This document shows, one piece after another, positions 12,868-21,722 of a stretch of 64,000 bases of DNA. Source of the DNA: Vulcanimicrobiota bacterium. Its GTDB lineage: Bacteria; Vulcanimicrobiota; Vulcanimicrobiia; Vulcanimicrobiales; Vulcanimicrobiaceae. The position numbers and the translations under genes were made by a program. The notes below the pieces were generated by a model. It was not told where the DNA came from. It worked only from the letters and a program-made list of their open reading frames with translations, and did not search any database. Location: assembly GCA_003161435.1 (NCBI GenBank), contig PMOS01000031.1, forward strand, positions 214,970-278,969, in the 5' to 3' direction. The stretch's first letter is position 1. Each line of letters opens with the position of its first letter.

Positions 12868-13338
12868 CTACAGTTTGGCGACCGCCGCCTTCGCAGCAGC
12901 GAGGAACGCCGGCGACGGCGCCGCTTTCTTTTCGTCCCCGCTATAAGTCATCGAGACGTAGCGACCGTGTTTGCGCACGCAGATCACACCGGGCCCACTC
13001 CACCAAAGCGCGTCCGCGTCCAAGCCGCTCAGCGCCCTGACCTTCGGCCGGGCCTTGATCGCGTCGAACTGCGCCGGATCGTCATGGTACGCGACGAGCA
13101 ACGTCTTCGCCGGTTCCCCCGGATAGTGGCACGTGTTCTGGTCATCGCTTCCGACCGATTTCGACCGGTCCAGCTGCGTCGTGGCGGGGGCGCCGGTCAG
13201 CGCCGTGACGAGACTACCCGGGACCAGCGTGCACGGATTGACGTCGCCCGCGGCGGCCGGGCTCGAAACGGCCAATGCGAACGGTATGGTTGCCACCACC
13301 GCGAGCGCCGTGCAGCGAACGAGCAGCCTTCGAAACAC
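12868..13338 (-). CDS. secreted cysteine-containing protein, paralogue B of a tandem pair
   Basis: A 156-residue product starting at GTG 13338 (FRRLLVRC signal peptide). It aligns along its whole length with paralogue A: NPCTLVPGSLVTALTGAPAT, NTCHYPG, ADALWWSG, and a C-terminal Ala/Lys-rich helix. It adds a third Cys (GVICVRKHG). The frame stays open far upstream into the protease gene, but that part is an out-of-frame shadow; the start is fixed by homology to the neighbour. It lies 8 bp downstream of the site-2 protease gene, so co-transcription with it is likely. Confidence 0.8.
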   Translation of the reverse strand: MFRRLLVRCTALAVVATIPFALAVSSPAAAGDVNPCTLVPGSLVTALTGAPATTQLDRSKSVGSDDQNTCHYPGEPAKTLLVAYHDDPAQFDAIKARPKVRALSGLDADALWWSGPGVICVRKHGRYVSMTYSGDEKKAAPSPAFLAAAKAAVAKL

Positions 13339-13346
13339 GAGTCGTC

Positions 13347-14102
13347 CTACGCCGCGGCTCGGATGTCGGCATTGAGCGCACCGGCCGAAGCCGCCGCTGC
13401 TCGCTCCTGCGACCACCCCTGGCGCAGTAGGAACGCGCCCAGGACCACGTACCAGCCGTAGACCAGGTCGTGCGTCGCCGCGACGACGAGCACGCCGGCC
13501 GCGACCAGCAGCAACGCGAAGCCGATCCCGACCCGCGAAGCGATGCGCGTCGCCGCCGCGCGGTCGCGCATCCGGCGCCACAACAGCGCGCGCAGCACGC
13601 GCCCGCCGTCCATCGGATAGGCCGGGATGAGGTTGAACACCGCGAGAACCGCGTTCGCGACGACGACGTAGGTGCCCAGCGCGCCGAGCGCATCGCGGAT
13701 CGGTCCGTGCCCGACGAACCGGTCGGCGGCGGCGACGAGCGCGAGCGCGACGAGCGCGAGCAGCGCGCTGAGCGCTGGTCCGGCCAGCGCGATCACGGCG
13801 TCGGCTTTGGGCGATCGGGGCTCTTCCTCGAGCGTCGCGACGCCGCCGAACAGGAACAACGTGATCGCGTCGGTGCGCACGCCGAAACGACGTGCGACCA
13901 GCGCGTGCGCGAGCTCGTGCGCGACGACGCTGGCGAAAAGCGCGAGCGCGCACATTGCGCCGAGCACGTACGCCTCGGGCGGCGGCAGCATTCCCAGCCC
14001 GCGCGCGAGCGCAAGGGTCATGAACGCGTAAACGGCGAGCCACGAAACGTGCACGCCCACGCGAATGTCGAACAGACGACCGAGAGTCAGGGTCTGCCGC
14101 AT
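13347..14102 (-). CDS. site-2 protease family membrane metalloprotease (M50)
   Basis: A 251-residue multi-pass membrane protein. The zinc-binding HELAH (residues 62-66) sits in a transmembrane helix, and the second metal site is in NLIPAYPMDGGRVLRALLW, the LDG-type motif. About six membrane segments are apparent. Relatives (SpoIVFB-like, short, without PDZ or CBS domains) cut transmembrane substrates in signalling. The substrate is unknown; no anti-sigma factor gene is adjacent. It lies 32 bp downstream of csaB and upstream of the two secreted paralogues. Confidence 0.9.
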   Translation of the reverse strand: MRQTLTLGRLFDIRVGVHVSWLAVYAFMTLALARGLGMLPPPEAYVLGAMCALALFASVVAHELAHALVARRFGVRTDAITLFLFGGVATLEEEPRSPKADAVIALAGPALSALLALVALALVAAADRFVGHGPIRDALGALGTYVVVANAVLAVFNLIPAYPMDGGRVLRALLWRRMRDRAAATRIASRVGIGFALLLVAAGVLVVAATHDLVYGWYVVLGAFLLRQGWSQERAAAASAGALNADIRAAA

Positions 14103-14133
14103 CGGGACCGAGCCGATTCGCTGCCGGGCGGGC

Positions 14134-15264
14134 TCAGCCTTTCGCTTTTGTCACGAGATCGTCAAGCACGTCGAAGTTGCGCTCGGCGAGTTGCGCGATC
14201 TGCGGTCGCACGCTCACCAAGTGGGCGGCCAACTCGTCGCGGCGCGACCAGGCTTCGTCGACGCGCCGGGCGAGTTCATCCGGCGGCGGCAGCGGCTGAC
14301 CGGGAACGAACAGCGGCGCGAGGGGATAGCGCAGGTCTTCGAGCAGCGCGGTCACCTTCGGATCGTACGGCAACGCCAAGAACGGGATGCCGAGCCGAGC
14401 CGCGATGATCAGCGCATGCAGCCGCATACCGATCACCAGCGACGCGCGGCCGATGACTTGGGCGGCGTGGCCGAGCGGGTAGTCGGGGAGCAGCACCGGC
14501 GTCGACGCGCACCGCCGGATGATCGTCGTCGCCACCTCGGCGTCGGGCGGGCCACCCATCGGCAAGAACGCGACCCGCGCATCGTACTTGGCGGCCAACT
14601 GGTCGACGACGCCCGCGAGCGCCCGCGACGTCGCTTCGGAGCCTTGCCACTTGCGCACGGAAACGACGACGAGCGGACCGTCGTCGCCGGCCAACCCTTC
14701 GGCGGCGAGATCGAGCGGCTCACCGGCCGGGTCGAGCAAGAACACCGGATCGGCGCTGCGTTCGACCGGCACGCCGGGCAGCAACGACGTCAGCAGCACG
14801 CGCGAGCGCTCGTCCCGCACGGTCGCGGTCGCGATCCCCTTGCAGAACGCCCGCACGATGTGGCGGCCCCAGAAATCGAGCGGACCGATCGACTGCGCGA
14901 AGATCATCGTCGGCTTGCCTGCGCGAACGGCGGCGCGAATCACGCCGGCGTAGTAGACGAGGCTCTTGAGGCTGGTGACGTTCTGCAACAGGCCGCCCCC
15001 GCCCGACAGCACGACGTCGGCGCGGTCGACCGCCTCGCGAACGCGGCCGAGGTCCATCCGGGGCGTCGCTTCGATACCGTACGCCTTTACGGTCCCGGCC
15101 GGATCCCCGGACAGGACGTCGACCGCGCACGCCGGCCAGCGTGCGCGAAGCCGCTCGACGATCACCTGCAAGAGCGCCTCGTCTCCAAGATTCCCGAAAC
15201 CGTAATACCCGCTGAGAAGGAAACGAGGCGCGCCCGCGTCGCTCGTCCGAGCGGCCGGCGTCAC
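14134..15264 (-). CDS. csaB: polysaccharide pyruvyl transferase CsaB
   Basis: A 376-residue enzyme of the CsaB/pyruvyl-transferase family, which adds ketal-linked pyruvate from PEP to cell-wall polysaccharide; in Bacillus this creates the anchor for SLH-domain surface proteins. Characteristic segments are SGYYGFGNLGDEALL at the N-terminus, VLSGGGGLLQNVTSLKSLVYY, FAQSIGP, and RLHALIIAARLGIPFLALPYDPKV near the C-terminus. The start overlaps the upstream DUF5693 gene by four bases. The pairing of these two genes recurs in other phyla with SLH-anchored envelopes. Confidence 0.92.
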   Translation of the reverse strand: MTPAARTSDAGAPRFLLSGYYGFGNLGDEALLQVIVERLRARWPACAVDVLSGDPAGTVKAYGIEATPRMDLGRVREAVDRADVVLSGGGGLLQNVTSLKSLVYYAGVIRAAVRAGKPTMIFAQSIGPLDFWGRHIVRAFCKGIATATVRDERSRVLLTSLLPGVPVERSADPVFLLDPAGEPLDLAAEGLAGDDGPLVVVSVRKWQGSEATSRALAGVVDQLAAKYDARVAFLPMGGPPDAEVATTIIRRCASTPVLLPDYPLGHAAQVIGRASLVIGMRLHALIIAARLGIPFLALPYDPKVTALLEDLRYPLAPLFVPGQPLPPPDELARRVDEAWSRRDELAAHLVSVRPQIAQLAERNFDVLDDLVTKAKG

Positions 15265-17237
15265 GTCCCGCCGGCGGGCCGAAAGCGGCGGTACGCCGCG
15301 ACGGCGATCGCGCCGACGATGGCACCGATCACCGCTCCGTTGACGAGCCGAAACAGCGAGACGGCGAGCGCGGTGTGCAAGTGGGAGAACGTGTCGACGA
15401 CGTCGCCGAGCCCGACCCCGATGGCGAGCGCGAGCAACCAGCCCCAGCGCGCGCGGTCACCAGGCAACAGCGCACCGGCGAGCATGAGCGCGGGGAAGCC
15501 GACCACGAACTCCTTGAAGCGCGGGCGCACTTGCAGCAGGGTCGTCAGATGCGCGCGCACCGCCAGCTCCAGGCTCGACGGTGCGATGTCGCTCTGGTTT
15601 CCGCTGCGCACGAGCACGAGGTAACCCGCACCGAGCACGACGATGCCCGCGACCAGCTGCAACACGCTGACCGGCGCTTGCGCGAACTGCTTCGGCGTGA
15701 CACCCGCCCCCCAACGCGGCGAGAAGAGGTACAGCAGCAGAAACAGCAGCGGCGGCGCGATCAGAACGAGCCTGACGCCGCTGAAGCGGTCGATCTCGAG
15801 CATCGTCAGCGGCGTCGACAGCAAGCCGACGACCACGAGTACGCCGCCCAGCGTCACCACCGTCGCGATCGCCAGGACCCGCAGACCGTCGAGGATCGCC
15901 GCACTGGTCGACGGTGCGCGCGGCGCGCGCAGCGCGGGCGCGATCGCGACGAAGCCGGCGACCGGGAACGCGATCGCGCCGATCAGCGCGAGCAGCTTGC
16001 GCACCGCCATGTCGTGGTGAACGGCGAAGCCCGCGACGACCAACAGGACGTCGACGGCGATGAAAGCGATCGCCCAACGCCGATCACCGAACCCAAAGTC
16101 GAGCAGCAGCAACAGCAGGATCGCGGGGACGGCGAGCGAGGCCAGCGCGATCTCCCACCAACGAGTCTCGAAGCGATCGAACGGTGACGCCGGGCCGATC
16201 CGCAGGCCGGCGGCACGGATGCCCTGCGCGATCTGGCGCACGAGCTCGACGTTGGTCGCTTCGATCGACCGCCCCGCCCACTGGTGTGCGAACGGACGCA
16301 GGTACACGACGCGCACGTTGCGCTCTCGCACCCCGAGGTCGTACCGCTGCACGATCTCCTCCGGCCGCAGCTTGTCCTGCTCCGGTTTGGAGATCGCTTC
16401 GACGCGGACCGTTTGATTCGGCAGATCCTTCGCAAGCGATTCGTTGCCGGCTTGGTCTTGCTTGGCGTCGTACGTCTCGATCGTGCCGAAGTCCAACTTG
16501 TCGGCGCGCATCGCGTTCGCCGTCGCGTCGATGTTGTCCGGATAGCCGAGCACCTGATTGCGCAAGCCGAAGAACACGACGGTGTGCGCGTGATTGCGGT
16601 CGATCGCGTCGTGCAGCAGCGCGTCGATCTGCGGCGCCGCGAAGCGCTCATCGTTCTGCAGCCGCGGAACGAGCGCGAGTCCCAGCTCGCGCGCGAGCGC
16701 AAGGCGGTCTTCAGGGAGCCCGAGGCCGACCGTGCCGAAGTAATCAGGTTGCGTACGAATGGCGTAGACCACGGGCAGCGTCGTGCGCAACACGCGTACC
16801 GCGCGCCGCGAGAACTTGATCGGCAGCTGCTGCGCGTAGCGCGCGGCCGTCGCCGCGTCGTATGCGACGAGATAGACTTCGTCGCTGCGTATGCCGTGCA
16901 CCGCCAGCCGCGCGAACACCGGATCGTGGAAGCCGGTGAGCCGCGCCTGGTCGAGCAATGCCGTTCCGGCGTAAAACGCCGCGCCCGGCGAGCTCGAAAC
17001 CTGACCGCCGAGCTCTTCTTGGACCGCCAGCGACGTGAGCCCGGCGCGGCGCAGCGCGATCAGAAAGGCCCGCTGATCGTACGCGTACGAGCGCGCGAGC
17101 GATTGGAAGTCCTGATCGTCCATTACGATCTCGACGCGGTTCGCACGATGCTCGTGGCGCTCGCGGCGCACGGCGAGCGTCAGGCACGCGAGCAGACCGA
17201 CGATGAGGACGACGAACAAGAAACGGCGGTAGATCAC
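15261..17237 (-). CDS. DUF5693 family multi-pass membrane protein
   Basis: A 658-residue protein with one N-terminal membrane anchor, a soluble region to about residue 360 (VQEELG, LVPRLQND, VVFFGLRNQVLGYPDN), then eight or more membrane helices. Proteins of this type sit next to csaB in several bacteria and are presumed to act in envelope polysaccharide assembly; the biochemical role is unknown. The soluble part has a polysaccharide-deacetylase or TIM-barrel-like periodicity, a guess. The 3' end overlaps csaB (ATGA), which supports a joint function. Confidence 0.88.
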   Translation of the reverse strand: MIYRRFLFVVLIVGLLACLTLAVRRERHEHRANRVEIVMDDQDFQSLARSYAYDQRAFLIALRRAGLTSLAVQEELGGQVSSSPGAAFYAGTALLDQARLTGFHDPVFARLAVHGIRSDEVYLVAYDAATAARYAQQLPIKFSRRAVRVLRTTLPVVYAIRTQPDYFGTVGLGLPEDRLALARELGLALVPRLQNDERFAAPQIDALLHDAIDRNHAHTVVFFGLRNQVLGYPDNIDATANAMRADKLDFGTIETYDAKQDQAGNESLAKDLPNQTVRVEAISKPEQDKLRPEEIVQRYDLGVRERNVRVVYLRPFAHQWAGRSIEATNVELVRQIAQGIRAAGLRIGPASPFDRFETRWWEIALASLAVPAILLLLLLDFGFGDRRWAIAFIAVDVLLVVAGFAVHHDMAVRKLLALIGAIAFPVAGFVAIAPALRAPRAPSTSAAILDGLRVLAIATVVTLGGVLVVVGLLSTPLTMLEIDRFSGVRLVLIAPPLLFLLLYLFSPRWGAGVTPKQFAQAPVSVLQLVAGIVVLGAGYLVLVRSGNQSDIAPSSLELAVRAHLTTLLQVRPRFKEFVVGFPALMLAGALLPGDRARWGWLLALAIGVGLGDVVDTFSHLHTALAVSLFRLVNGAVIGAIVGAIAVAAYRRFRPAGGT

Positions 17238-17489
17238 CGGGCGGCGTCTTCGCCGAGGAGCCGCCGGAACCGCTCAGCCGCTGCGACCTCGTCAGAAAAC
17301 ACCATAGCCCGCTGTGAAGCGGGCCATGGCGCCGTCGCGTAGCAGGTTGCCCTACTACCGGGTGTGGGCGACGATCTCAATCGCGTCACGGGAACGCAAG
17401 CCCACACTCACCGACCGAGGGATTATTTGAGGGCTCGACGTGAAATCCTTGCCTCCTCGCACACCCCGGCGTTAAGACTGCTTAACCGG
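17238..17489. other. intergenic region between enoyl-CoA hydratase and the csaB operon
   Basis: About 250 bp without a recognisable gene. It must hold the promoter of the minus-strand DUF5693-csaB run and the 3' end of the hydratase transcript. A perfect 7-bp hairpin, GCCCGCT-GTGA-AGCGGGC, lies at 17307-17324; on the minus strand a short T-run follows eight bases after it, so it could be a weak terminator. Confidence 0.4.
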
Positions 17490-18287
17490 TCAGGTTCGCC
17501 ATGCCGCCGGCCGCTTGGAGATGAAAGCGTCCATCCCTTCCTGCGCGTCGGCGGCGAGCGCGTTCATCGACATGACTTCCTTGGCGTAGGCGTACGCCTT
17601 GGGCTGATCGAGGTCGATCTGGGCGTAGAACGCCGCCTTGCCCAGGCCGATCACGAACCCCGCCGACGACGCGATCCGGGCCGCGAGTTCGCGCGTCGCG
17701 GCCTCGAGCCGGTCGGGCTCGACGACCGCGTTCACCAAGCCCCAGTCGGCGGCGGTCGCCGCATCGATCGGCAGCCCGGTGAGCAACATCTCCATCGCGC
17801 GCTTGCGGCCGATCGAGCGCGTCAGCGCGACCATCGGGGTGGTGCAGAACAAGCCGATCTTCACCCCGGGCGTCGCGAAGCTCGCACCGGTCGATGCCAC
17901 CGCGAGGTCGCAGGTGGCAACCAGCTGGCAACCCGCCGCCGTCGCGATGCCTGCGACTTCGGCGATCACGGGCTGCGGAATCGTCTGGATCGTTTCCATC
18001 AGCCGCACGCACGCGTCGAACGTCCGGCGGTAGTCTTCGACCGTACGCTCGAGCATCTCGCGCAGATCGTGACCCGCGCTGAAGGCCGGTCCGACGCCGC
18101 GCAGGATCACCGCCTTGACGGTACGGTCGGCACCGATCGCCTCGAACGCGCCGGTGAGCTCGCGCATCACGTCGAGCGAGAGCGCGTTGCGTTTCTCGGG
18201 CCGGTTCAGGGTCACGAGGGCGACCCCGTCGCCGGCGTCTTCGACCAAGATGAAGCGATAGGGCGTCGTGGCCAGCATGAGCTTCAC
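17490..18287 (-). CDS. enoyl-CoA hydratase/isomerase family protein
   Basis: A 265-residue crotonase-fold protein. The oxyanion-hole segments are FSAGHDL (residues about 69-75) and IATAAGCQLVATCDLAVAS. In the second motif the usual Glu of hydratases is not obvious, and the sequence (GCQLVATCD, ASFATPGVKIGLFCTTP) is closest to the ECHDC3-like group, whose activity is unclear. It is followed by nothing on its strand; a 47-bp gap separates it from the cytochrome-like gene upstream. Confidence 0.88.
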   Translation of the reverse strand: MKLMLATTPYRFILVEDAGDGVALVTLNRPEKRNALSLDVMRELTGAFEAIGADRTVKAVILRGVGPAFSAGHDLREMLERTVEDYRRTFDACVRLMETIQTIPQPVIAEVAGIATAAGCQLVATCDLAVASTGASFATPGVKIGLFCTTPMVALTRSIGRKRAMEMLLTGLPIDAATAADWGLVNAVVEPDRLEAATRELAARIASSAGFVIGLGKAAFYAQIDLDQPKAYAYAKEVMSMNALAADAQEGMDAFISKRPAAWRT

Positions 18288-18334
18288 GACGCGGGCCGGA
18301 GCCGCCGAGTTTCGCCGCTAGCCCGATGGGGCGG

Positions 18335-19504
18335 TCATTCCCCGCGCGGCCAAGGGATGCCGACCGTCAGGGCGCCTTCCAGCGAGGTGCGCCCGCCCGG
18401 AACCGGGCGCTGCTGCTGGATCACGATCCGGGCATGCGGCGTCACCTGCGTCTCGGCATACCACAGCAACGACCGCGTCGCCGCCGGCGCTGCCGCCGCG
18501 TCCTCGCGCACCCCGATGAACGCATGGTTGCCGATGCGCCAGCGCAGCCGCGCGAAGCCGCCGTTCGAGTCGAGCGGCGTCCCGCCGCCGTCTGAGTTCG
18601 CGTCGTTGCCCCACCACTGTTCGGCGAGCAGCTCGAGCCGGCCGCGATGCGCCTCGATCGACGTCCCGACCCGCGTGTAGGGATCCTGGAACGCCGTCGC
18701 GCCGCCGACCGCGATCGAACGCGTGCCCTCGAGCGCGTCGAGCCCGACTTGCACGCCCGTTCCAACGGGGTAACGCGCGAACAAGCCGACCTCGGGGGTC
18801 GCGAAAGACTCGACGCGCCCGGTCGCCACCGGCGCGCCGCCGTACGCCGATCCGCCGCCGTTGGCGAACGAGATCGTCGCGGCGACGCGGCCCGGGCCGA
18901 GGTCGTGCTCCACTTCGAAAGCCCAACGCGGCGTCGCGAGCGTGAGATCGTTCAGGCCGGTCAACGTTCCTTCGTAGCCGTACGTCGTGAGCGTATCGTT
19001 GCGCTGCGCCGGCGAGTGGATCAGCGGCAACTCGATGAGACCGGCGCGGTAGAGCATTCCGGAGTGCGCGTCGCCGTAGGCGAGATAACCCAAGAACAAC
19101 GACGACGGTCCGCCGCCGCTGCCCAGACTCTCGTGCATGAACGCTTCGACGTGTCCGACCTCGACCGCGCCGAGCACCGCTCCCGCGGGATCCCAGCGGC
19201 GCGTGCTGTCGGGACCGGGATCGCGCTCGTAACCGACTTGCTCGCGCAGCGCGAGGATCGTCGTGCCGTACTTGGGTGCGCCGTCGAGCCGATAGCCGCG
19301 GTTGCGGAACGCGTTGCCGAACGCGTTGAGCTCGGGCAACACCGAGTGGCACGTCTCGCAGCTCATATGATACCGCTGCGCAAAGATCGGAATCGCCTCC
19401 GCCGTCCTCGGCACGCACGACAGCGCGAACGCGGCGAGCAGCACAAACGCGGCCGCGCGGCGGCGGATCGGCCGCAGGCCGAACGCCAACATACTAATGA
19501 ACAA
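18335..19504 (-). CDS. exported protein with N-terminal CXXCH haem motif and beta-barrel-like body
   Basis: About 389 residues. After a signal peptide (RRRAAAFVLLAAFALSC... TAEA) comes a single c-type haem motif CETCH (C49, C52, H53), then a long beta-strand-rich region with alternating hydrophobic residues typical of outer-membrane barrels (FLGYLAYGDA, RWAFEVEHDLGPGRVAATISF, LLWYAETQVTPHARIVIQQQ). It looks like a haem-decorated porin. ATG 19492 is an alternative start that removes the 11-bp overlap with the cupredoxin gene upstream. Grouping with the cupredoxin, SCO and two-component genes suggests electron transfer across the outer membrane; that role is inferred. Confidence 0.75.
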   Translation of the reverse strand: MFISMLAFGLRPIRRRAAAFVLLAAFALSCVPRTAEAIPIFAQRYHMSCETCHSVLPELNAFGNAFRNRGYRLDGAPKYGTTILALREQVGYERDPGPDSTRRWDPAGAVLGAVEVGHVEAFMHESLGSGGGPSSLFLGYLAYGDAHSGMLYRAGLIELPLIHSPAQRNDTLTTYGYEGTLTGLNDLTLATPRWAFEVEHDLGPGRVAATISFANGGGSAYGGAPVATGRVESFATPEVGLFARYPVGTGVQVGLDALEGTRSIAVGGATAFQDPYTRVGTSIEAHRGRLELLAEQWWGNDANSDGGGTPLDSNGGFARLRWRIGNHAFIGVREDAAAAPAATRSLLWYAETQVTPHARIVIQQQRPVPGGRTSLEGALTVGIPWPRGE

Positions 19505-19952
19505 CGATCGCTCCCCGCATCGGCGCGGTGTAGTGGAAGAAGCATCCGTAGAGATACGTGCCGGCCTTGTCGGCGAGCAGCACCTGCGAACCGTTTCCTG
19601 CGCCGAGCGTCCCGCTGCTCCAACCGCCCGACAGCGTAGCGCCCGACGTGAGCTGCGCCGATGCGTCGAAGGGTGATGGCGCGGGGAACGACGTCCCCGT
19701 GAGCGACGTCGACGTGTGCGCGAACGAGTCGACGTTCATGAAGCGCACGGTCGCGCCGACCGGAACGGTCGTGATCGCCGGCGTGAACCCGCCGCTGGTT
19801 CCGTACGCGGTCGTCGTGACGACCGACGCCGTCAACGACACGTCGATCGTGACGGACGCCGGCGCTGCCGCGGACCCGCCGCCGGCAGGCGGCGCTCCGG
19901 GCGTACAGCCGGCGAACGCCGCGCAGAGAATGAACGCTGCTAGGGGTCGCAC
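19494..19952 (-). CDS. cupredoxin-like lipoprotein
   Basis: A 152-residue product starting at GTG. It has a lipoprotein signal (lipobox FAGC, Cys16), an Ala/Pro/Gly linker, then a plastocyanin-like beta domain. Type 1 copper ligands are visible as His in SFAHTS and the C-terminal cluster GCFFHYTAPM with Cys, His and Met in the usual order. It probably carries electrons at the outer face of a membrane, or binds copper. Its 3' end overlaps the haem-barrel gene, so both are likely one transcript behind the histidine kinase gene. Confidence 0.82.
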   Translation of the reverse strand: MRPLAAFILCAAFAGCTPGAPPAGGGSAAAPASVTIDVSLTASVVTTTAYGTSGGFTPAITTVPVGATVRFMNVDSFAHTSTSLTGTSFPAPSPFDASAQLTSGATLSGGWSSGTLGAGNGSQVLLADKAGTYLYGCFFHYTAPMRGAIVVH

Positions 19953-20019
19953 CGGCGCATCGTCGCGGGCACGCGTGAGAGGGCGATGAATCGAAGCGGG
20001 TCGCCGCTTCAGAGATTCT

Positions 20020-20952
20020 TCAGGTCGGCTCGAAACGCGGCAACCGCGCGACGAAACGGTTGCGCCCTTCGAGGACGACGTCGCCGCCGTGAGCCCGCGC
20101 GATCGCCCGGCAGATCGCCAGCCCGAGACCGCTGCCGCGCTCGTCGTCGTCGGCGCGCACGAACCGCTCGAAGATGCGGTCGCGCAACTCGGCCGGAACA
20201 CCGGGTCCGTCGTCCTCGACGCTCAGCGCGATCTGGGTGTCGTCGCGAGCAACGCCTATGCTCACGCGCTCGCGCGCGTGGCGCGTCGCGTTCTCGAGGA
20301 GGTTCTCCGCGAGCCGGCGCAATCGCCGCGCGTCGCCCTCTACCCAGCACTCCGCCTGCGCGTTCACGTCGTAGGAGATGCCGTCATGCTGAGCCGCATC
20401 CGCCGCCGTCCGAGCGACCGTACCGAGATCGACCGGCTCGGAGAGCTTGGGCGCGACGCGTTCCTCGCGCACGAGCGCGAGCAGATCGCTGATCGTCCCC
20501 GACGCGTCGACGGCGGTGCCGACGATCCGGGCGAACGCCTCGTCGCGCGCGGCGTCGTCGGCGACGGCGCGCCCGCTCTGCGCGAGGCTCGCGATCCGTG
20601 CCAGCGGTGTGCGCAACTCGTGCGCCGCTTCGGCGGCGAAGCGCGCCTCGCGCTCGCGCGCGGCGACCAGCGGCCGCACCGAGACGACCGCGAGCGCGTA
20701 CGACGCGAGCCCGCAGACCAGCAGCAACGGCAGGTCCAGCAACGCCAGTGCGACCGCGTCACGGCGGAGCGCCGCGGCGTACACCGCTTGTCCGACCGGC
20801 GTGCCGAGCAACGGCTCGACCAAATCGTGATCACGACCCGCAAGATACCAGAAGGCCGCCGCGTCGAGCACCGCGAGCAGGATCACCAGCACGGCGAGAT
20901 ATGACGCGCACAGGCGCGCAACTACGCGTGCAATGAGTAACCGACTCCCCAC
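20020..20952 (-). CDS. sensor histidine kinase
   Basis: A 310-residue kinase with two membrane helices (about 17-37 and 68-92) and a short extracytoplasmic loop of about 30 residues. The H-box is AAHELRTPLARI with phospho-acceptor H111. The N-box (LLENATRHA), G1 (EDDGPGVP), F-box and G2 (GSGLGLAICRAIA) motifs are intact. The small sensor loop resembles that of metal or envelope-stress kinases. It overlaps its response regulator by 31 bp. Confidence 0.92.
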   Translation of the reverse strand: MGSRLLIARVVARLCASYLAVLVILLAVLDAAAFWYLAGRDHDLVEPLLGTPVGQAVYAAALRRDAVALALLDLPLLLVCGLASYALAVVSVRPLVAAREREARFAAEAAHELRTPLARIASLAQSGRAVADDAARDEAFARIVGTAVDASGTISDLLALVREERVAPKLSEPVDLGTVARTAADAAQHDGISYDVNAQAECWVEGDARRLRRLAENLLENATRHARERVSIGVARDDTQIALSVEDDGPGVPAELRDRIFERFVRADDDERGSGLGLAICRAIARAHGGDVVLEGRNRFVARLPRFEPT

Positions 20953-21590
20953 ACGGTCGAGATGCGGTCGCGCACGCCGACCGCGGCGAGCTTCTTACGC
21001 ACGGCGCTCACGTAGACGTCGACGACGTTGCTGGAGCCGTCGAAATCCTCGCCCCACACGCGTTCGAGGATCTGCGCGCGCGTCACCGCGATCCCCGCGT
21101 TGGCGGCGAGGTACTCGAGCAGGCGGAACTCCGTCGCACCCAGCGTCACCTCACGGCCCGACACGCGCACCGCGCGCGCGCCGCGATCGACGACCAAGTC
21201 GCCGACCTCGAGCGTCGAGCGAATCGGCAGCGAACCACGGCGCAGCAGCGCGCGCAGGCGCGCCAACAACTCGTCTTCGACGAACGGCTTGACCAGATAG
21301 TCGTCGGCTCCCGCATCGAGCCCGCGCACGCGGTCTTCGACGGCATCGCGCGCGGTGAGGAACAGCACCGGCGTCGCGATCCCCTCCGCTCGCGCGTCGC
21401 GGCAGATCGCGAATCCGTCGCGGCCCGGCAGGACGACGTCGACGATCGCTGCGTCGTACGTTCCGCGCAACAGCATGTCGTAGCCGGTTTCGCCTTCGCT
21501 CGCGACATCGACCGCATATCTTTGCCGTTCCAACATGGCGCGGATCGCATCGGCGATTTCGCGCTGATCTTCGATCACCAGCAGGCGCAC
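20922..21590 (-). CDS. OmpR/PhoB-family response regulator
   Basis: 222 residues: a receiver domain (acidic pocket in VIEDQREI, phospho-acceptor Asp in AAIVDVVLPGRDG, Lys in LVKPF) and a winged-helix DNA-binding domain (LGATEFRLLEYLAAN through WGVGYSLHA). It is the first gene of a minus-strand run with the kinase, the cupredoxin and the haem-barrel gene, and is divergent from the SCO gene. The shared region contains two inverted pairs of 11-bp-spaced half-sites, suggesting that it controls both directions. Confidence 0.94.
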   Translation of the reverse strand: MRLLVIEDQREIADAIRAMLERQRYAVDVASEGETGYDMLLRGTYDAAIVDVVLPGRDGFAICRDARAEGIATPVLFLTARDAVEDRVRGLDAGADDYLVKPFVEDELLARLRALLRRGSLPIRSTLEVGDLVVDRGARAVRVSGREVTLGATEFRLLEYLAANAGIAVTRAQILERVWGEDFDGSSNVVDVYVSAVRKKLAAVGVRDRISTVWGVGYSLHA

Positions 21591-21629
21591 GCGGCGTCGT
21601 TCGCCGCACGTCGTGACGGCACCGTTGTG

Positions 21630-21676
21630 TGAAGACTTTCTGAAACGGCCGGCGCCGCCGCTTCACCCGAGCTTCA
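21630..21676. promoter_or_regulatory. candidate response-regulator operator (paired TGAAR half-sites)
   Basis: TGAAG-N6-TGAAA (21630-21645) and, in inverse orientation, CTTCA-N6-CTTCA (21661-21676). In each pair the half-sites repeat at 11-bp spacing, the geometry used by OmpR/PhoB-family dimers. The two pairs are separated by 15 bp and lie between the divergent regulator gene (start 21590) and the small ORF/SCO gene (21723/21839). Binding by the neighbouring regulator is inferred. Confidence 0.55.
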
Positions 21677-21722
21677 GGCGTGCCGCCTACAGTGACGCGA
21701 GTTCGCCCTCCGGAGAATGCAC

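Noticed and set aside
12868-14043. A continuous 391-codon minus-strand frame
   Set aside because: Only its last 156 codons match the paralogous neighbour; the rest is an out-of-frame reading of the protease gene.
17340-17489. Possible small RNA or tRNA in the gap before enoyl-CoA hydratase
   Set aside because: No cloverleaf can be drawn and no TTCGA-type T-loop is present.
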